DNA of 38,124 bases from Stenotrophomonas maltophilia (GTDB lineage: Bacteria > Pseudomonadota > Gammaproteobacteria > Xanthomonadales > Xanthomonadaceae), in the NCBI RefSeq assembly GCF_013464485.1, contig NZ_RAUX01000054.1, positions 291 to 38,414 of the forward strand, written 5' to 3'. Both the position numbers and the translations under genes were made by a program. The notes under the pieces are model-generated. The model was not told the DNA's origin, did no database searches, and worked only from the letters and a program-made list of their open reading frames with translations. Positions 1-7,674 of the stretch are shown here, piece by piece (position 1 is the first letter of the stretch; the number at the start of each line of letters is the position of its first letter).

Positions 1-34
1 GGGCGGTCGGTATCCTCGCCGGCGGGTTCCCCGG

Positions 35-94
35 TGGAGGCCCACCTTGGTCGGCGCTTTGTTTCCGCGTGTGCCAACCAAGGTTGGCACCTAC
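35..94. repeat. Pair of REP/SMAG-type palindromes
   Basis: Two short palindromes face each other around a spacer. The better one, at 71-90, pairs GTGCCAACC with GGTTGGCAC and is followed by CTAC, the complement of the GTAG head of SMAG elements. The first (about 35-57) is a degenerate version centred on CCTTGG. The same pair, including the spacer words, recurs near 18.2 kb. No gene is visible in bases 1-121. Confidence 0.75.
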
Positions 95-121
95 CGAAGC
101 AGTTTAGGGTGTGCCGGGCTA

Positions 122-1660
122 CTACCCCGCCTGCACCCGGTTCTTGCCCTGTCGCTTGGCGGCATACAGCGCGTCGTCGGCGCGGCGCAGCAATGTTTCG
201 GTATCGTCGCCCGGCTGCCATTGCGCCAAGCCGGCGCTGAAGTGCACCGGCACGCGCTGGTCCTTCACCGTCAGTACGCGGTGGGCCAGCGAGCGCTGAA
301 GTCGCTGCACGGTGGCCATGCTGTCGGCGCCCTGGGTTTCCGGCAGCACCAGTACGAACTCATCGCCGCCCAGTCGTGCGATGCCATCAGTGGCGCGCAA
401 CAGCAGCTTGCATACGGACACCAGGTGTTGCAGCAGCGCATCGCCACCGGCGTGGCCATGCGCGTCGTTGGTCTGGTGGAAATCATCCAGATCGATCACC
501 GCCACGCCCAACGGTGAGTTGTTGCGCGCGGCGCGCGCCAGCTCGCGCTGCAGCAGTTCGTCCAGGCCACGGCGGTTCAGTGCCTGGGTCAGTGGATCGA
601 TGCGTGCCAGGTCACCCGCGGCGCGCAGCTCCTGTTCCAGCTCGGCGATGCGCTGCTCTGCACGTTCCACTTCCTGCCGCGCGTTGGCCAGGTGATCGCG
701 GGCCTGCGCAGCCTGTTGCTGGACCTTTCCGGTGTCTCGCATCACGTCCTGCAGCAGCTGGTTGAGGTCGGCGATGCTGCGTGCCTCGCGCAGCTGCAGC
801 GCGTAGCTGCCGATGCGGTCGTGGTATTCGCCGGTGCTGGTGGCCATGCCGTCCATGCGCTCGATGAACTCGCCCATCAACCCGCGCATCGCGGCCTTTG
901 AATCGTCGATGCCCTGTCGCAGCAGGCCCTGCTTGTAGATCACTTCACGCAGTTCGGCGCGGGTGCGTTCGACCGCTTCGGCTTCCAGCGGTCCGTCCAG
1001 CAGCTGGCGTACCGCGGCGATCTGGCCCTGCAACCAACTGCGGTCGTCCAGCAGCTCACTCACGTTTTCCAATAGCAGCGCGAACAGTTCCAGCAGCAGC
1101 GCCTGCTGCTCTTGCCAGCTCTCGGCACGCACGCCCACCTGGTGGCCGAGTTCGCGCACGCCCTGTTCGATCGGTTCCAGTGCGGTACCCGGCTGCCACT
1201 GGCGCAGGCGCATGGCCAGCGCCTGTGCCTGCTCGCGCAGGTCCGGGTCGTGCTGCAGCAGGGCGACCACTGCGCCGCCCAGCAGCAGCCGCAGCTGCTC
1301 GGACAGGCGCAGGCTTTCCGGCTGCCCGTCCGGCGAATGCTGCTCGATGGTGCGGATGTACTTGTCGATCAGCTGCCGCATCGCGCGCCCATAGCGCGGC
1401 CAATCGGCACTGGCCTGCGCCGACTGCAGGCGGTCTCCCATGTCGCCCAGTTCGCCGGGCAGGGTGGCCATGCCGTTGGCGAATGCCGCCAGCAACGGCT
1501 CCGGCGCGTCCGCACCGGCGAACAACTGCTGCAGGGCCACACCGCCGCCGCCCTGCAGCACTACGCGGTCGCCCAGCCCATCGTCCACCACCGCGCGCAC
1601 GCGTGCCGGCGGCCCAAGAGCGGTACCGGGGGCGGGGCGGTGGTCGGGCTGGTCCGGCAT
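122..1660 (-). CDS. Diguanylate cyclase (GGDEF domain), soluble
   Basis: A 512-residue protein predicted to make cyclic di-GMP from two GTP. The C-terminal third is a GGDEF domain: the signature RLGGDEF has GGDEF at residues 431-435, and an RxxD motif (RATD) lies exactly five residues before it, which is the spacing of the inhibitory I-site, so the enzyme is probably both active and product-inhibited. Just before the domain is a heptad-like stretch (RQEVERAEQRIAELEQEL) that should form a dimerising coiled coil. The first 300 residues are helical, with no membrane segment or known sensor domain that I recognise. I chose the ATG at 1660 because AGGA stands 8 bases upstream; an in-frame ATG at 1699 has no ribosome site. 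It diverges from the NAD(P)-binding protein gene at 1766. The input signal is unknown. Confidence 0.93.
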   Translation of the reverse strand: MPDQPDHRPAPGTALGPPARVRAVVDDGLGDRVVLQGGGGVALQQLFAGADAPEPLLAAFANGMATLPGELGDMGDRLQSAQASADWPRYGRAMRQLIDKYIRTIEQHSPDGQPESLRLSEQLRLLLGGAVVALLQHDPDLREQAQALAMRLRQWQPGTALEPIEQGVRELGHQVGVRAESWQEQQALLLELFALLLENVSELLDDRSWLQGQIAAVRQLLDGPLEAEAVERTRAELREVIYKQGLLRQGIDDSKAAMRGLMGEFIERMDGMATSTGEYHDRIGSYALQLREARSIADLNQLLQDVMRDTGKVQQQAAQARDHLANARQEVERAEQRIAELEQELRAAGDLARIDPLTQALNRRGLDELLQRELARAARNNSPLGVAVIDLDDFHQTNDAHGHAGGDALLQHLVSVCKLLLRATDGIARLGGDEFVLVLPETQGADSMATVQRLQRSLAHRVLTVKDQRVPVHFSAGLAQWQPGDDTETLLRRADDALYAAKRQGKNRVQAG

Positions 1661-1765
1661 GGAGTGAATCCTGGGGTTGGCAGGGACTGGTTCCAGCATA
1701 TCGGCGCGGCCGCCGACGGCTTGAACGGCTAGGATGGGCGACAGGATGCCGCAGGGGAGGTTGTG

Positions 1766-2401
1766 ATGCGCGTGATGTTGCTGGGGGCGACCGGCCTGGT
1801 TGGCGGGCTGACCCTTCCCAGGCTGCTGGACGACCCGCGCTGCAGCGCCGTGGTTGCCCCGACCCGCCGCCCGCTGGCGTTCACCCACGGGAAGCTGGAG
1901 AACCCGGTGCTGGCCTTCGACGCGTTGCCCACTTCGCCCGAATGGGGGCGCGTGGACGCGATCATCTGCGCGCTGGGCAGCACCATTGCCCAGGCCGGCA
2001 GCCGCGAGGCTTTCCATCGCATCGACCATGATTACCCGCTGGCGTTCGCTCGCCTGGCGCAGGCGCAGGGTGCGCAGACCTATGTGCTGAATTCCGCCGC
2101 CGGCGCGAATCCGAAGTCGTCGATCTTCTACAACCGGGTGAAGGGGGAGCTGGAGCGTGACCTGGCCGCGCTGGGTTTCACGTCGCTGACGCTGGTTCGC
2201 CCGGGGCTGATCGGCGGTGAACGCACCGAGGTGCGCCGGGGCGAGCATCTTGCGTTGATGGTGCTGGGCGCACTGGGGCCGGTACTGCCGCGGGCGTGGC
2301 GGATCAATCCGGCCAGCGAAATTGCCAAGGCGCTGGTCGAGGCCGCGTTGGCCCCGCAGCCGAGCGAGCACGTGGTGGTATCGAGCGCGCTGGCGGGCTG
2401 A
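1766..2401 (+). CDS. NAD(P)-binding atypical SDR, TIP30/HTATIP2-like
   Basis: A 211-residue Rossmann-fold protein. The N terminus has the dinucleotide-binding glycine motif GATGLVGG at residues 7-14, and a YxxxK pair (YNRVK) sits in the middle of the protein where short-chain dehydrogenases keep their catalytic Tyr and Lys. The overall pattern, with an SAAGANPKSSIFYNRVKGE block, resembles the TIP30/HTATIP2 and YbjT-like atypical SDRs; the substrate cannot be read from sequence. The ATG at 1766 is preferred over the GTG three bases earlier because the GGGGAGG ribosome site at 1754-1760 is then 5 bases away. Its stop codon overlaps the start of the downstream regulator (TGATG at 2399-2403), so the two are translationally coupled. 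Confidence 0.85.
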   Translation: MRVMLLGATGLVGGLTLPRLLDDPRCSAVVAPTRRPLAFTHGKLENPVLAFDALPTSPEWGRVDAIICALGSTIAQAGSREAFHRIDHDYPLAFARLAQAQGAQTYVLNSAAGANPKSSIFYNRVKGELERDLAALGFTSLTLVRPGLIGGERTEVRRGEHLALMVLGALGPVLPRAWRINPASEIAKALVEAALAPQPSEHVVVSSALAG

Positions 2402-3108
2402 TGTCGCGTGCGCTACGCCTGACCCAGCTGCTGCAGCGGCTGCGCCGTCATCGACGGCCAGTGGCCGGGCAGGCGCTGGCCGACGCGCTGGGCATCAGCC
2501 TGCGCACGCTGTACCGCGATATCGAGACCCTGCGCGAGCAGGGCGCTGACCTGCGTGGCGAGGCCGGCGTCGGCTACCTGCTGGCACCGAGCGATACCTT
2601 GCCTCCCATGACCTTGCCACCGGCCGAGATCGACGCGTTGGTGCTGGGCCTGCGCTGGGTCGCCGCGCGCACCGAGCCCGCGCTGGCCGAGGCTGCACGT
2701 GACGCCCTGGCGCGCATCGCGCATGTGTTGCCTGCGGCGCGCCGCGAGGCATTGCGTGACAGTGGTCTGCGCGTGGGCCCTTCGCGCGCTGCAGCCAAGG
2801 TGCCGGCTGCGCGGCTGCAGGCAGTGCGTGAAGCTGTGGGTTCGCAGCAGCGCTTGAAGTTCGCTTACGAGGACGCGCACGGCCAGCGCAGCGAGCGCAT
2901 CGTCTGGCCGTTCGCGCTGGGCTACTTCGATGAAGTACCGATGCTGGCAGCGTGGTGCGAAGTCCGCGAGGACTTCCGGCATTTCAGGCTGGACCGCATC
3001 CGCCAGGCGCGCATGCTGGAGGATCATTACCTCGTACCACGCGCCACCCTGCTGCGGCGCTGGCAGAAGGCGCAGGGCATCGCGCCGGACTGGCTGGATC
3101 GCTCATAG
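2401..3108 (+). CDS. YafY-family HTH/WYL transcriptional regulator
   Basis: A 235-residue regulator. Residues 1-60 form a winged helix-turn-helix (recognition region ISLRTLYRDIETLREQGA) followed by the GYLL wing typical of the YafY/DeoR-like group. The C-terminal 100 residues (from about LKFAYEDAHGQRSERIVWP) match a WYL domain, a ligand-sensing fold known to bind oligonucleotides or nucleotides in some relatives. The start ATG overlaps the stop of the preceding oxidoreductase gene by one base (TGATG). That coupling suggests the regulator controls, or responds to the product of, the neighbouring oxidoreductase; this is inference. No operator was identified. A SMAG pair follows the stop. Confidence 0.88.
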   Translation: MSRALRLTQLLQRLRRHRRPVAGQALADALGISLRTLYRDIETLREQGADLRGEAGVGYLLAPSDTLPPMTLPPAEIDALVLGLRWVAARTEPALAEAARDALARIAHVLPAARREALRDSGLRVGPSRAAAKVPAARLQAVREAVGSQQRLKFAYEDAHGQRSERIVWPFALGYFDEVPMLAAWCEVREDFRHFRLDRIRQARMLEDHYLVPRATLLRRWQKAQGIAPDWLDRS

Positions 3109-3135
3109 CCACAACAGCAGCGGGGAGCGGGGGAT

Positions 3136-3223
3136 GTAGAGTCGACTGTTAGTCGACTATCGCGCGCAGCGCGGGGTTTCAAGCAGGCTGAAGGAAGAGC
3201 AGTCGACTAACAGTCGACTCTAC
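3136..3223. repeat. SMAG dimer, GTCGACT type
   Basis: GTAG at 3136-3139 heads an AGTCGACTGTTAGTCGACT palindrome. After a 41-base spacer the reverse complement follows, ending in CTAC at 3220-3223. Near-identical dimers occur at 25169-25256 and 29197-29284, with the GCGCGCAGCGCGGG spacer word also conserved. It lies between two plus-strand genes. Confidence 0.88.
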
Positions 3224-3283
3224 TGACAGAATCTGTCAGCAGGCCCGTACCACCATGAACGCTCCCAACAACGGAGCTTCCCC

Positions 3284-3670
3284 ATGTTCACGCCCAGCAC
3301 CCTGCTGCAGTACGTGCGCGACGTCGCCGCCAGCGCTACCTTCTACAGCGGCATCCTCGGCAAGCCGCCGGTCGAGCAGTCGACCGGTTTTGCGCTGTTC
3401 CTGCTTGGCGATGGCGCGGCACTGGGCCTGTGGCAGCGCGACGACGTGCAACCGCCGGTGTCCGCGCAGGCTGGTGCCGCTGAACTGGCGATGGTGGTGG
3501 CCAGCCCCGAGACGGTGCAGCAGACGCACGATGCGTGGCGCGCTCTCGGCGTGCAGATCCTGCAAGAGCCTGTGACGCTGGAGTTCGGCCACACTTTCGT
3601 CGGTGCCGACCCGGATGGCCATCGCCTGCGTGTCTACAGCCGCGTCGAGGGCATGGTGGCGCGCGATTGA
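3284..3670 (+). CDS. VOC (glyoxalase/bleomycin-resistance fold) protein
   Basis: A 128-residue protein with the beta-alpha-beta-beta-beta pattern of the vicinal oxygen chelate superfamily. It opens with a strand-helix unit (LLQYVRDVAASATFYSGILG) and closes with the characteristic DPDGHRLRVYS strand. The F-GHTF and DPDGH parts are shared with glyoxalase-like and drug-binding members, but a complete set of metal ligands is not obvious, so it may be a binding protein and not an enzyme. A GGAG ribosome site lies 7 bases before the ATG. It stands alone, preceded by a SMAG dimer and followed by a bidirectional terminator shared with the convergent dehydrogenase operon. Confidence 0.85.
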   Translation: MFTPSTLLQYVRDVAASATFYSGILGKPPVEQSTGFALFLLGDGAALGLWQRDDVQPPVSAQAGAAELAMVVASPETVQQTHDAWRALGVQILQEPVTLEFGHTFVGADPDGHRLRVYSRVEGMVARD

Positions 3671-3683
3671 TCGCCCGCGTTAC

Positions 3684-3706
3684 GTAGATCCACGCCATGC
3701 GTGGAT
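3684..3706 (+). repeat. SMAG element, ATCCACGC type
   Basis: GTAG followed by the palindrome ATCCACGCCATGCGTGGAT. The same type recurs at 18147-18169 and, inverted, at 11260-11282. Confidence 0.85.
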
Positions 3707-3719
3707 GCGGGCACAAAAA

Positions 3720-3745
3720 AACGCCGGGCAGTGCCCGGCGTTTTT
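3720..3745. terminator. Bidirectional intrinsic terminator
   Basis: A perfect 10-bp stem, AACGCCGGGC (3720-3729) with GCCCGGCGTT (3733-3742), has an AGT loop, an A-run on its left (3714-3721) and a T-run on its right. It lies between convergent genes, the VOC protein (plus) and the dehydrogenase E2 gene (minus), and should stop transcription from both sides. Confidence 0.88.
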
Positions 3746-3754
3746 CCAGTTCAT

Positions 3755-3780
3755 GTGCCAACCAACGGTTGGCACCCACC
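3755..3780 (-). repeat. REP/SMAG-type palindrome
   Basis: GTGCCAACC pairs with GGTTGGCAC across AAC, followed by CCACC. It lies 12 bases from the stop of the dehydrogenase E2 gene. Confidence 0.75.
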
Positions 3781-3791
3781 GATCATCTGGA

Positions 3792-5180
3792 TCAGCTGGC
3801 CAGCGCCAGGTCGTCCATCATCGCGCGCAGGAAGCGTGCGGCTTCGCCGCCGGTGGCTGCGCGGTGGTCGAAGGTGACCGACAGCGGGATGACCTTGTGC
3901 GCTTCCACGCCGCCCATCACCGGGGTCATCTGATGGCGGGCACGGCCGGCACCGACGATGGCCACGCACGGCGGCACCACGACCGGGGTCGCGTAGCGGC
4001 CGGCGAACATGCCGAAGTTGGACAGCGAGATGGTGTAGCCGCTCAGTTCCGAGGCGGCGATCGAACGCGATTCCACCTGCTCGCGCAGGCGGTTGACGCC
4101 TTCGCGGATGCCACGTGCATCGAGCATGTCGGCATTGCGCAGGGCCGGCACGAACAGGCCGTCGTCGGTGTCCACGGCGATGCCGATGTCCACCTGCGCG
4201 TGCAGGGTACGGGTCAGCGCTTCGCCATCGAACCAGGCGTTCATCGCCGGCACCTTCTGCGCGGCGACCACGATCGAACGCACCAAGCGCGCGGTAACGT
4301 CGTTGCCCGGCAGCCAGGCGTGGATGTCGGCGTCGTCGTTCAGCGTGGTCGGCACGACCTTGCTGTGTGCGTCGGCCATGACGCGGGCCATGTTGCGGCG
4401 CACGCCCTTCAGCGGTTCCGGCTGGCCCTTGGCGACCACGCCCGGCGGCTGGGTGCGCATCGGCTTGCCGGTGGCGGACAGCGGGGTGCGGGCTTCGCTC
4501 TGCACCGGGGCAGACACCTGCGCCGGGGCCGGCGCGGCATACGCGGCAGCAGCGACCGGTGCCGGGGCGGCGCCGAGCTTGGCGGTGCCGTTGGCGGCGG
4601 CCTGCTTGACGTCGGCCATGGTCACGGCGCCATCGGTGCCGGTGGCCGGCACGCGGCTCAGGTCCACGCCCAGCTTGCGCGCCATCGCACGCACGGCCGG
4701 CACGGCCTTGACGCCACCGACGGCCAGCGCCTGCTCGGCGTGCACGGCATTGGAGCTCTGCATCGCGCCGACCACGGTACCGGCGTCATCACGCTCGGCC
4801 GCGGCGGGCTTGGCTTCTTCCACGGCGACCGGTGCAGCAGCGGCCGGTAGCGGCGGAGGCGTCGGTGCAGCGGCAGGCGCTGCGTGGCCATGGCTGTGGC
4901 CGGTGTCCTGGCCATCGGCGCGCTGCGGCAGGTTCGGGTCCAGTTCGAAGCTGGCCAGTACCGAGCCGGTCGGGATGATGTCGCCGGCGCCGCCGGACAG
5001 CTTCAGCACCTTGCCGGAGAACGGCGAGGGCACTTCCACCACGGCCTTGGCGGTCTCCATCGAGACCAGCGGCTCGTCCAGCTTGATCACATCGCCTTCC
5101 TTGACGAACCACTCGACGATGGTCGCGTCCGGCAGGCCTTCGCCCAGGTCGGGCAGGTTGAAGTTCTTGGTCTGGCTCAT
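3792..5180 (-). CDS. bkdB: Branched-chain 2-oxoacid dehydrogenase E2 (dihydrolipoyl acyltransferase)
   Basis: A 462-residue E2 core subunit, which takes the acyl group from E1 on a lipoyl arm and passes it to CoA. A lipoyl domain occupies residues 4-80 with the lipoylated Lys45 in VSMETAKAV. An Ala/Pro-rich linker follows, then a peripheral-subunit-binding domain (about 157-194, AVPAVRAMARKLGVDL), a second Ala/Pro linker and the acyltransferase domain (about 252-460). The active-site motif reads FDHRAATGG at 437-445: the His and Arg are present, but the usual DHRxxDG Asp is Thr443. The start ATG overlaps the stop of the SH3-like gene by 4 bases (ATGA). No E3 gene is nearby, so lipoamide dehydrogenase must come from another locus. 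A bidirectional terminator lies downstream. Confidence 0.93.
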   Translation of the reverse strand: MSQTKNFNLPDLGEGLPDATIVEWFVKEGDVIKLDEPLVSMETAKAVVEVPSPFSGKVLKLSGGAGDIIPTGSVLASFELDPNLPQRADGQDTGHSHGHAAPAAAPTPPPLPAAAAPVAVEEAKPAAAERDDAGTVVGAMQSSNAVHAEQALAVGGVKAVPAVRAMARKLGVDLSRVPATGTDGAVTMADVKQAAANGTAKLGAAPAPVAAAAYAAPAPAQVSAPVQSEARTPLSATGKPMRTQPPGVVAKGQPEPLKGVRRNMARVMADAHSKVVPTTLNDDADIHAWLPGNDVTARLVRSIVVAAQKVPAMNAWFDGEALTRTLHAQVDIGIAVDTDDGLFVPALRNADMLDARGIREGVNRLREQVESRSIAASELSGYTISLSNFGMFAGRYATPVVVPPCVAIVGAGRARHQMTPVMGGVEAHKVIPLSVTFDHRAATGGEAARFLRAMMDDLALAS

Positions 5181-5530
5181 TTGCAGTTCTCTTCCAGCAG
5201 TTCCAGTTCGCGGGCCGGCAGCCAGCCCGTCGCGCCATTGGCGCGCTCGGACCACCACCACCCACCGTGTTCGTGATGAAGCTTCACCATCTCGCCACTT
5301 TCCACATCCAGCTCGCGGGCGTCGTAGTCGCACAGGGCTTCGGCGCGACCCTCGTCCAGCAGCTGCAGCCAGGCGACGGGCGCCCATCCAGCGCGCCCGT
5401 CGTTGGTGCGTACCCAGGCAAACGCTGGCCATTCCTCGTCACGGACACCTACTTCGACGATCTGGCCGGTGTTGAACCGGAGCGGGTTGGGATACTGGCT
5501 GCGGTAAGCCCCCAGAAGGCGGGCCCGCAT
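5177..5530 (-). CDS. Small tandem SH3-like protein in the dehydrogenase operon
   Basis: A 117-residue protein made of two SH3-like units. The first spans about residues 10-58 and carries the GQIVEV strand and a WVRTNDGRAGWAPVAWLQLL end. The second spans about 63-112 and runs ALCDYDARELDVESGEMVKL, then WWWSERANGATGWLPARELELL. The ALxDYxAxxxxExxxxxGD-like opening and the GWxPxxxLxLL close are the hallmarks of SH3 folds, which bind Pro-rich peptides in eukaryotes. It starts one base after the E1 beta stop and overlaps E2 by 4 bases, so it is made with the complex. There is no signal peptide. A role as an assembly or regulatory partner of the dehydrogenase, perhaps contacting the Ala/Pro-rich E2 linkers, is my inference. 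Confidence 0.82.
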   Translation of the reverse strand: MRARLLGAYRSQYPNPLRFNTGQIVEVGVRDEEWPAFAWVRTNDGRAGWAPVAWLQLLDEGRAEALCDYDARELDVESGEMVKLHHEHGGWWWSERANGATGWLPARELELLEENCK

Positions 5531-5531
5531 G

Positions 5532-6518
5532 TCAGCCGGCCGCCACCGCGCGCTTGGCCGCTGCCACGATCCGCTCGACGCTGGGCAGGTACTTCATTTC
5601 CAGTCGGAACAGCGGAATGTGGGTGTCGTAGCCGGTCACGCGCTCGACCGGCGCCAGCAGGTCGTAGATGGATTCCTCGGCCAGGCGCGCGGCGATCTCT
5701 GCGCCGAAGCCCGCAGTCTTCGGGGCCTCCTGCACGATCACGCAGCGGCCGGTCTTGGCCACCGATTCGGCGATGGTGGCGAAGTCCAGCGGACGCAGCG
5801 TGGCCACGTCGATGACTTCGGCACTGATGCCTTCGCCGGCCAGCTTGTCGGCTGCTTCCAGCGCTTCCTTCACCTGCGCGCCCCAGGTCACCAGGGTCAC
5901 GTCGGTGCCGTCGCGCAGCACGAAGCAGACGTCCAGCGGCAAGGCTTCGCCGTCATTGACGACCACTTCCTTGTACTGGCGGTAGATGCGCTTGGGCTCC
6001 ATGTAGATCACCGGATCCGGTTCGCGGATCGCGGCCAGCAGCAGGCCGTAGGCACGCTGCGGCGACGACGGCAGCACCACGCGCAGGCCCGGCACGTTGG
6101 TGAAGATCGCCTCGTTGGCTTCGCTGTGGTGTTCCGGCGCGCGGATGCCACCGCCCCACGGCACGCGCAGCACCATCGGGCAGTGCAGGCGACCACGGGT
6201 GCGGTAACGCAGGCGTGCAGCGTGGCAGACGATGTGGTCGACCATCGGGTACATGAAGCCGTCGAACTGAGCTTCTGCCACCGGCTTCATGCCCTGCGCG
6301 GCCAGGCCGATGGTCAGGCCGGCGATGGTGGTTTCATCCAGCGGGGTGTCGAGGATGCGCTCGGAGCCGAAGCGCTGCTGCAGGCCGGCGGTGGCGCGGA
6401 ACACGCCGCCGTTGACGCCCACGTCCTCGCCCAGCACCAGCACCGACGGGTCGTGCTCCAGCTCCCAGGCCAGCGCCTGGGTGATGGCTTCGATGAGGGT
6501 GATCGGCGTGGTGGTCAT
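5532..6518 (-). CDS. bkdA2: Branched-chain 2-oxoacid dehydrogenase E1 beta
   Basis: A 328-residue transketolase-like subunit that pairs with E1 alpha to decarboxylate the oxoacids of Val, Leu and Ile. The N terminus (TLIEAITQALAWEL), the GEDVG block and the RVPWGGG-IRAPEHHS loop are typical of the E1 beta family, and the C-terminal transketolase domain begins near TDVTLVTWGAQVKEAL. The ATG at 6518 has GGAG 8 bases upstream and gives the usual family length. An upstream in-frame ATG at 6599, also with a GGAG, would add 27 residues (MDEIKNGAPGAHTN...) that look unconserved and would overlap the E1 alpha end by 8 bases. I keep the shorter form with some doubt. The SH3-like gene follows after one base. 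Confidence 0.93.
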   Translation of the reverse strand: MTTTPITLIEAITQALAWELEHDPSVLVLGEDVGVNGGVFRATAGLQQRFGSERILDTPLDETTIAGLTIGLAAQGMKPVAEAQFDGFMYPMVDHIVCHAARLRYRTRGRLHCPMVLRVPWGGGIRAPEHHSEANEAIFTNVPGLRVVLPSSPQRAYGLLLAAIREPDPVIYMEPKRIYRQYKEVVVNDGEALPLDVCFVLRDGTDVTLVTWGAQVKEALEAADKLAGEGISAEVIDVATLRPLDFATIAESVAKTGRCVIVQEAPKTAGFGAEIAARLAEESIYDLLAPVERVTGYDTHIPLFRLEMKYLPSVERIVAAAKRAVAAG

Positions 6519-6591
6519 GCTCTCTTCTCCGCGCGCGACAGCAGCGCTGTCGGCGGCGTTGGTGTGCGCGCCGGGCGCGCCGTTCTTGATC

Positions 6592-7674
6592 TCATCCATG
6601 GCGCTTCTCCAGGGCGATCGCCTGGGCACGCTGGGCCAGCAGGTCCGGCGGCGGATCGGCATACAGGAAGTCGAACATCGCCTCGACCGGCTGCACCGGG
6701 GTGTTGAGGTACAGGTTCACTTCCTCGTCCACGCGCGTGCCGCACTCGGCGACCCAGGCGGTTTCTTCTTCCTCGCTCCACACGCCGGCGGCGGTCAGGT
6801 ACTTGCGCAGGCGCAGCATCGGCTCGCGCTGCCAGGCATCCTTCACTTCGGCGTCGTCGCGGTAGCGGCGCGCGTCATCGGCGGTGGTGTGGTCGGACAA
6901 GCGGTAGGTCATCAGTTCCAGCACGGTGCCGCCGTCGCCGGCCAGTGCACGTTCGCGTGCCTGTTCCATCGCCGCCAGCACCGCGATCAGGTCGTTGCCG
7001 TCCACCTGCAGGCAGTGCAGGCCGCCGGCCAGGCCCTTCTGCGCCAGCGTTTCGGCACCGGTCTGGGCCGAACGCGGGACCGAGATGGCCCAACCGTTGT
7101 TGACGATGCACAGGATCAGCGGGAGCTTGTAGGCGCCCGCCGAGTTCAGGGCTGCGTAGAAGTCGGTCTTGGAACTGCCGCCGTCGCCGCACACGGCCAC
7201 GGCGATCTGCGGTTCCTTGTTGAGCTTGAACTTCAGCGCGGCACCTGCGGCATGCAGGCACTGGGTGGAGATCGGCACGCAGAACGGGAAGTCCTTGGCC
7301 GCGTTGCCGCCGTAATCGTTGCCGCGTTCGTCGCCGCCCCAGTACATCAGCACGTCGTGCGGACGCACGCCACGCATGAACATCGCGCCATACTCGCGGT
7401 ACGACGGGGCGAACACGTCGTCCTTCTGCATCGCAGCGCCGATACCCACGTGCGCGGCTTCATGGCCCAGGCAGGCGGCATAGGTGCCGAGCTTGCCGGT
7501 GCGCTGCAGCGCGATGGACTTGCTGTCGAACGTACGTACGAACAGCATCTGCTTGAACAGCGGTACCAGGACCTTGGGGTCGCGCAGCGACGCGGGCAGG
7601 TCATCGCGGACGAGCGTGCCGTCCGTGTCCAGGTACTGCAGGTATTCGATCTTGAATTCAGCGGCAACCGTCAT
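6592..7674 (-). CDS. bkdA1: Branched-chain 2-oxoacid dehydrogenase E1 alpha
   Basis: A 360-residue thiamine diphosphate-binding subunit. The cofactor motif runs from GDG at residues 163-165 to NN at 192-193, the classical GDG-X(26)-NN spacing. The SYREYGAMF and HVGIGAAM regions match the E1 alpha family, and the loop YRLSDHTTADDARRYR corresponds to the phosphorylation loop of mitochondrial enzymes. The ATG at 7674 is preferred (GAAGGTG lies upstream); a GTG at 7686 would add four residues. It is the first gene of the operon E1 alpha, E1 beta, SH3-like, E2. The operon type suggests branched-chain keto acid use, relevant to iso-branched fatty acid precursors that are abundant in xanthomonads. 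Confidence 0.94.
   Translation of the reverse strand: MTVAAEFKIEYLQYLDTDGTLVRDDLPASLRDPKVLVPLFKQMLFVRTFDSKSIALQRTGKLGTYAACLGHEAAHVGIGAAMQKDDVFAPSYREYGAMFMRGVRPHDVLMYWGGDERGNDYGGNAAKDFPFCVPISTQCLHAAGAALKFKLNKEPQIAVAVCGDGGSSKTDFYAALNSAGAYKLPLILCIVNNGWAISVPRSAQTGAETLAQKGLAGGLHCLQVDGNDLIAVLAAMEQARERALAGDGGTVLELMTYRLSDHTTADDARRYRDDAEVKDAWQREPMLRLRKYLTAAGVWSEEEETAWVAECGTRVDEEVNLYLNTPVQPVEAMFDFLYADPPPDLLAQRAQAIALEKRHG

Noticed and set aside
1661-2371. Upstream extension of the diguanylate cyclase frame
   Set aside because: The frame stays open past 1660, but it would overlap the conserved NAD(P)-binding protein gene on the other strand, and no ribosome site supports an earlier start.
5182-5432. N-terminal extension of the dehydrogenase E2
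   Set aside because: The extra residues are an out-of-frame reading of the SH3-like gene; the lipoyl domain begins at the ATG at 5180.
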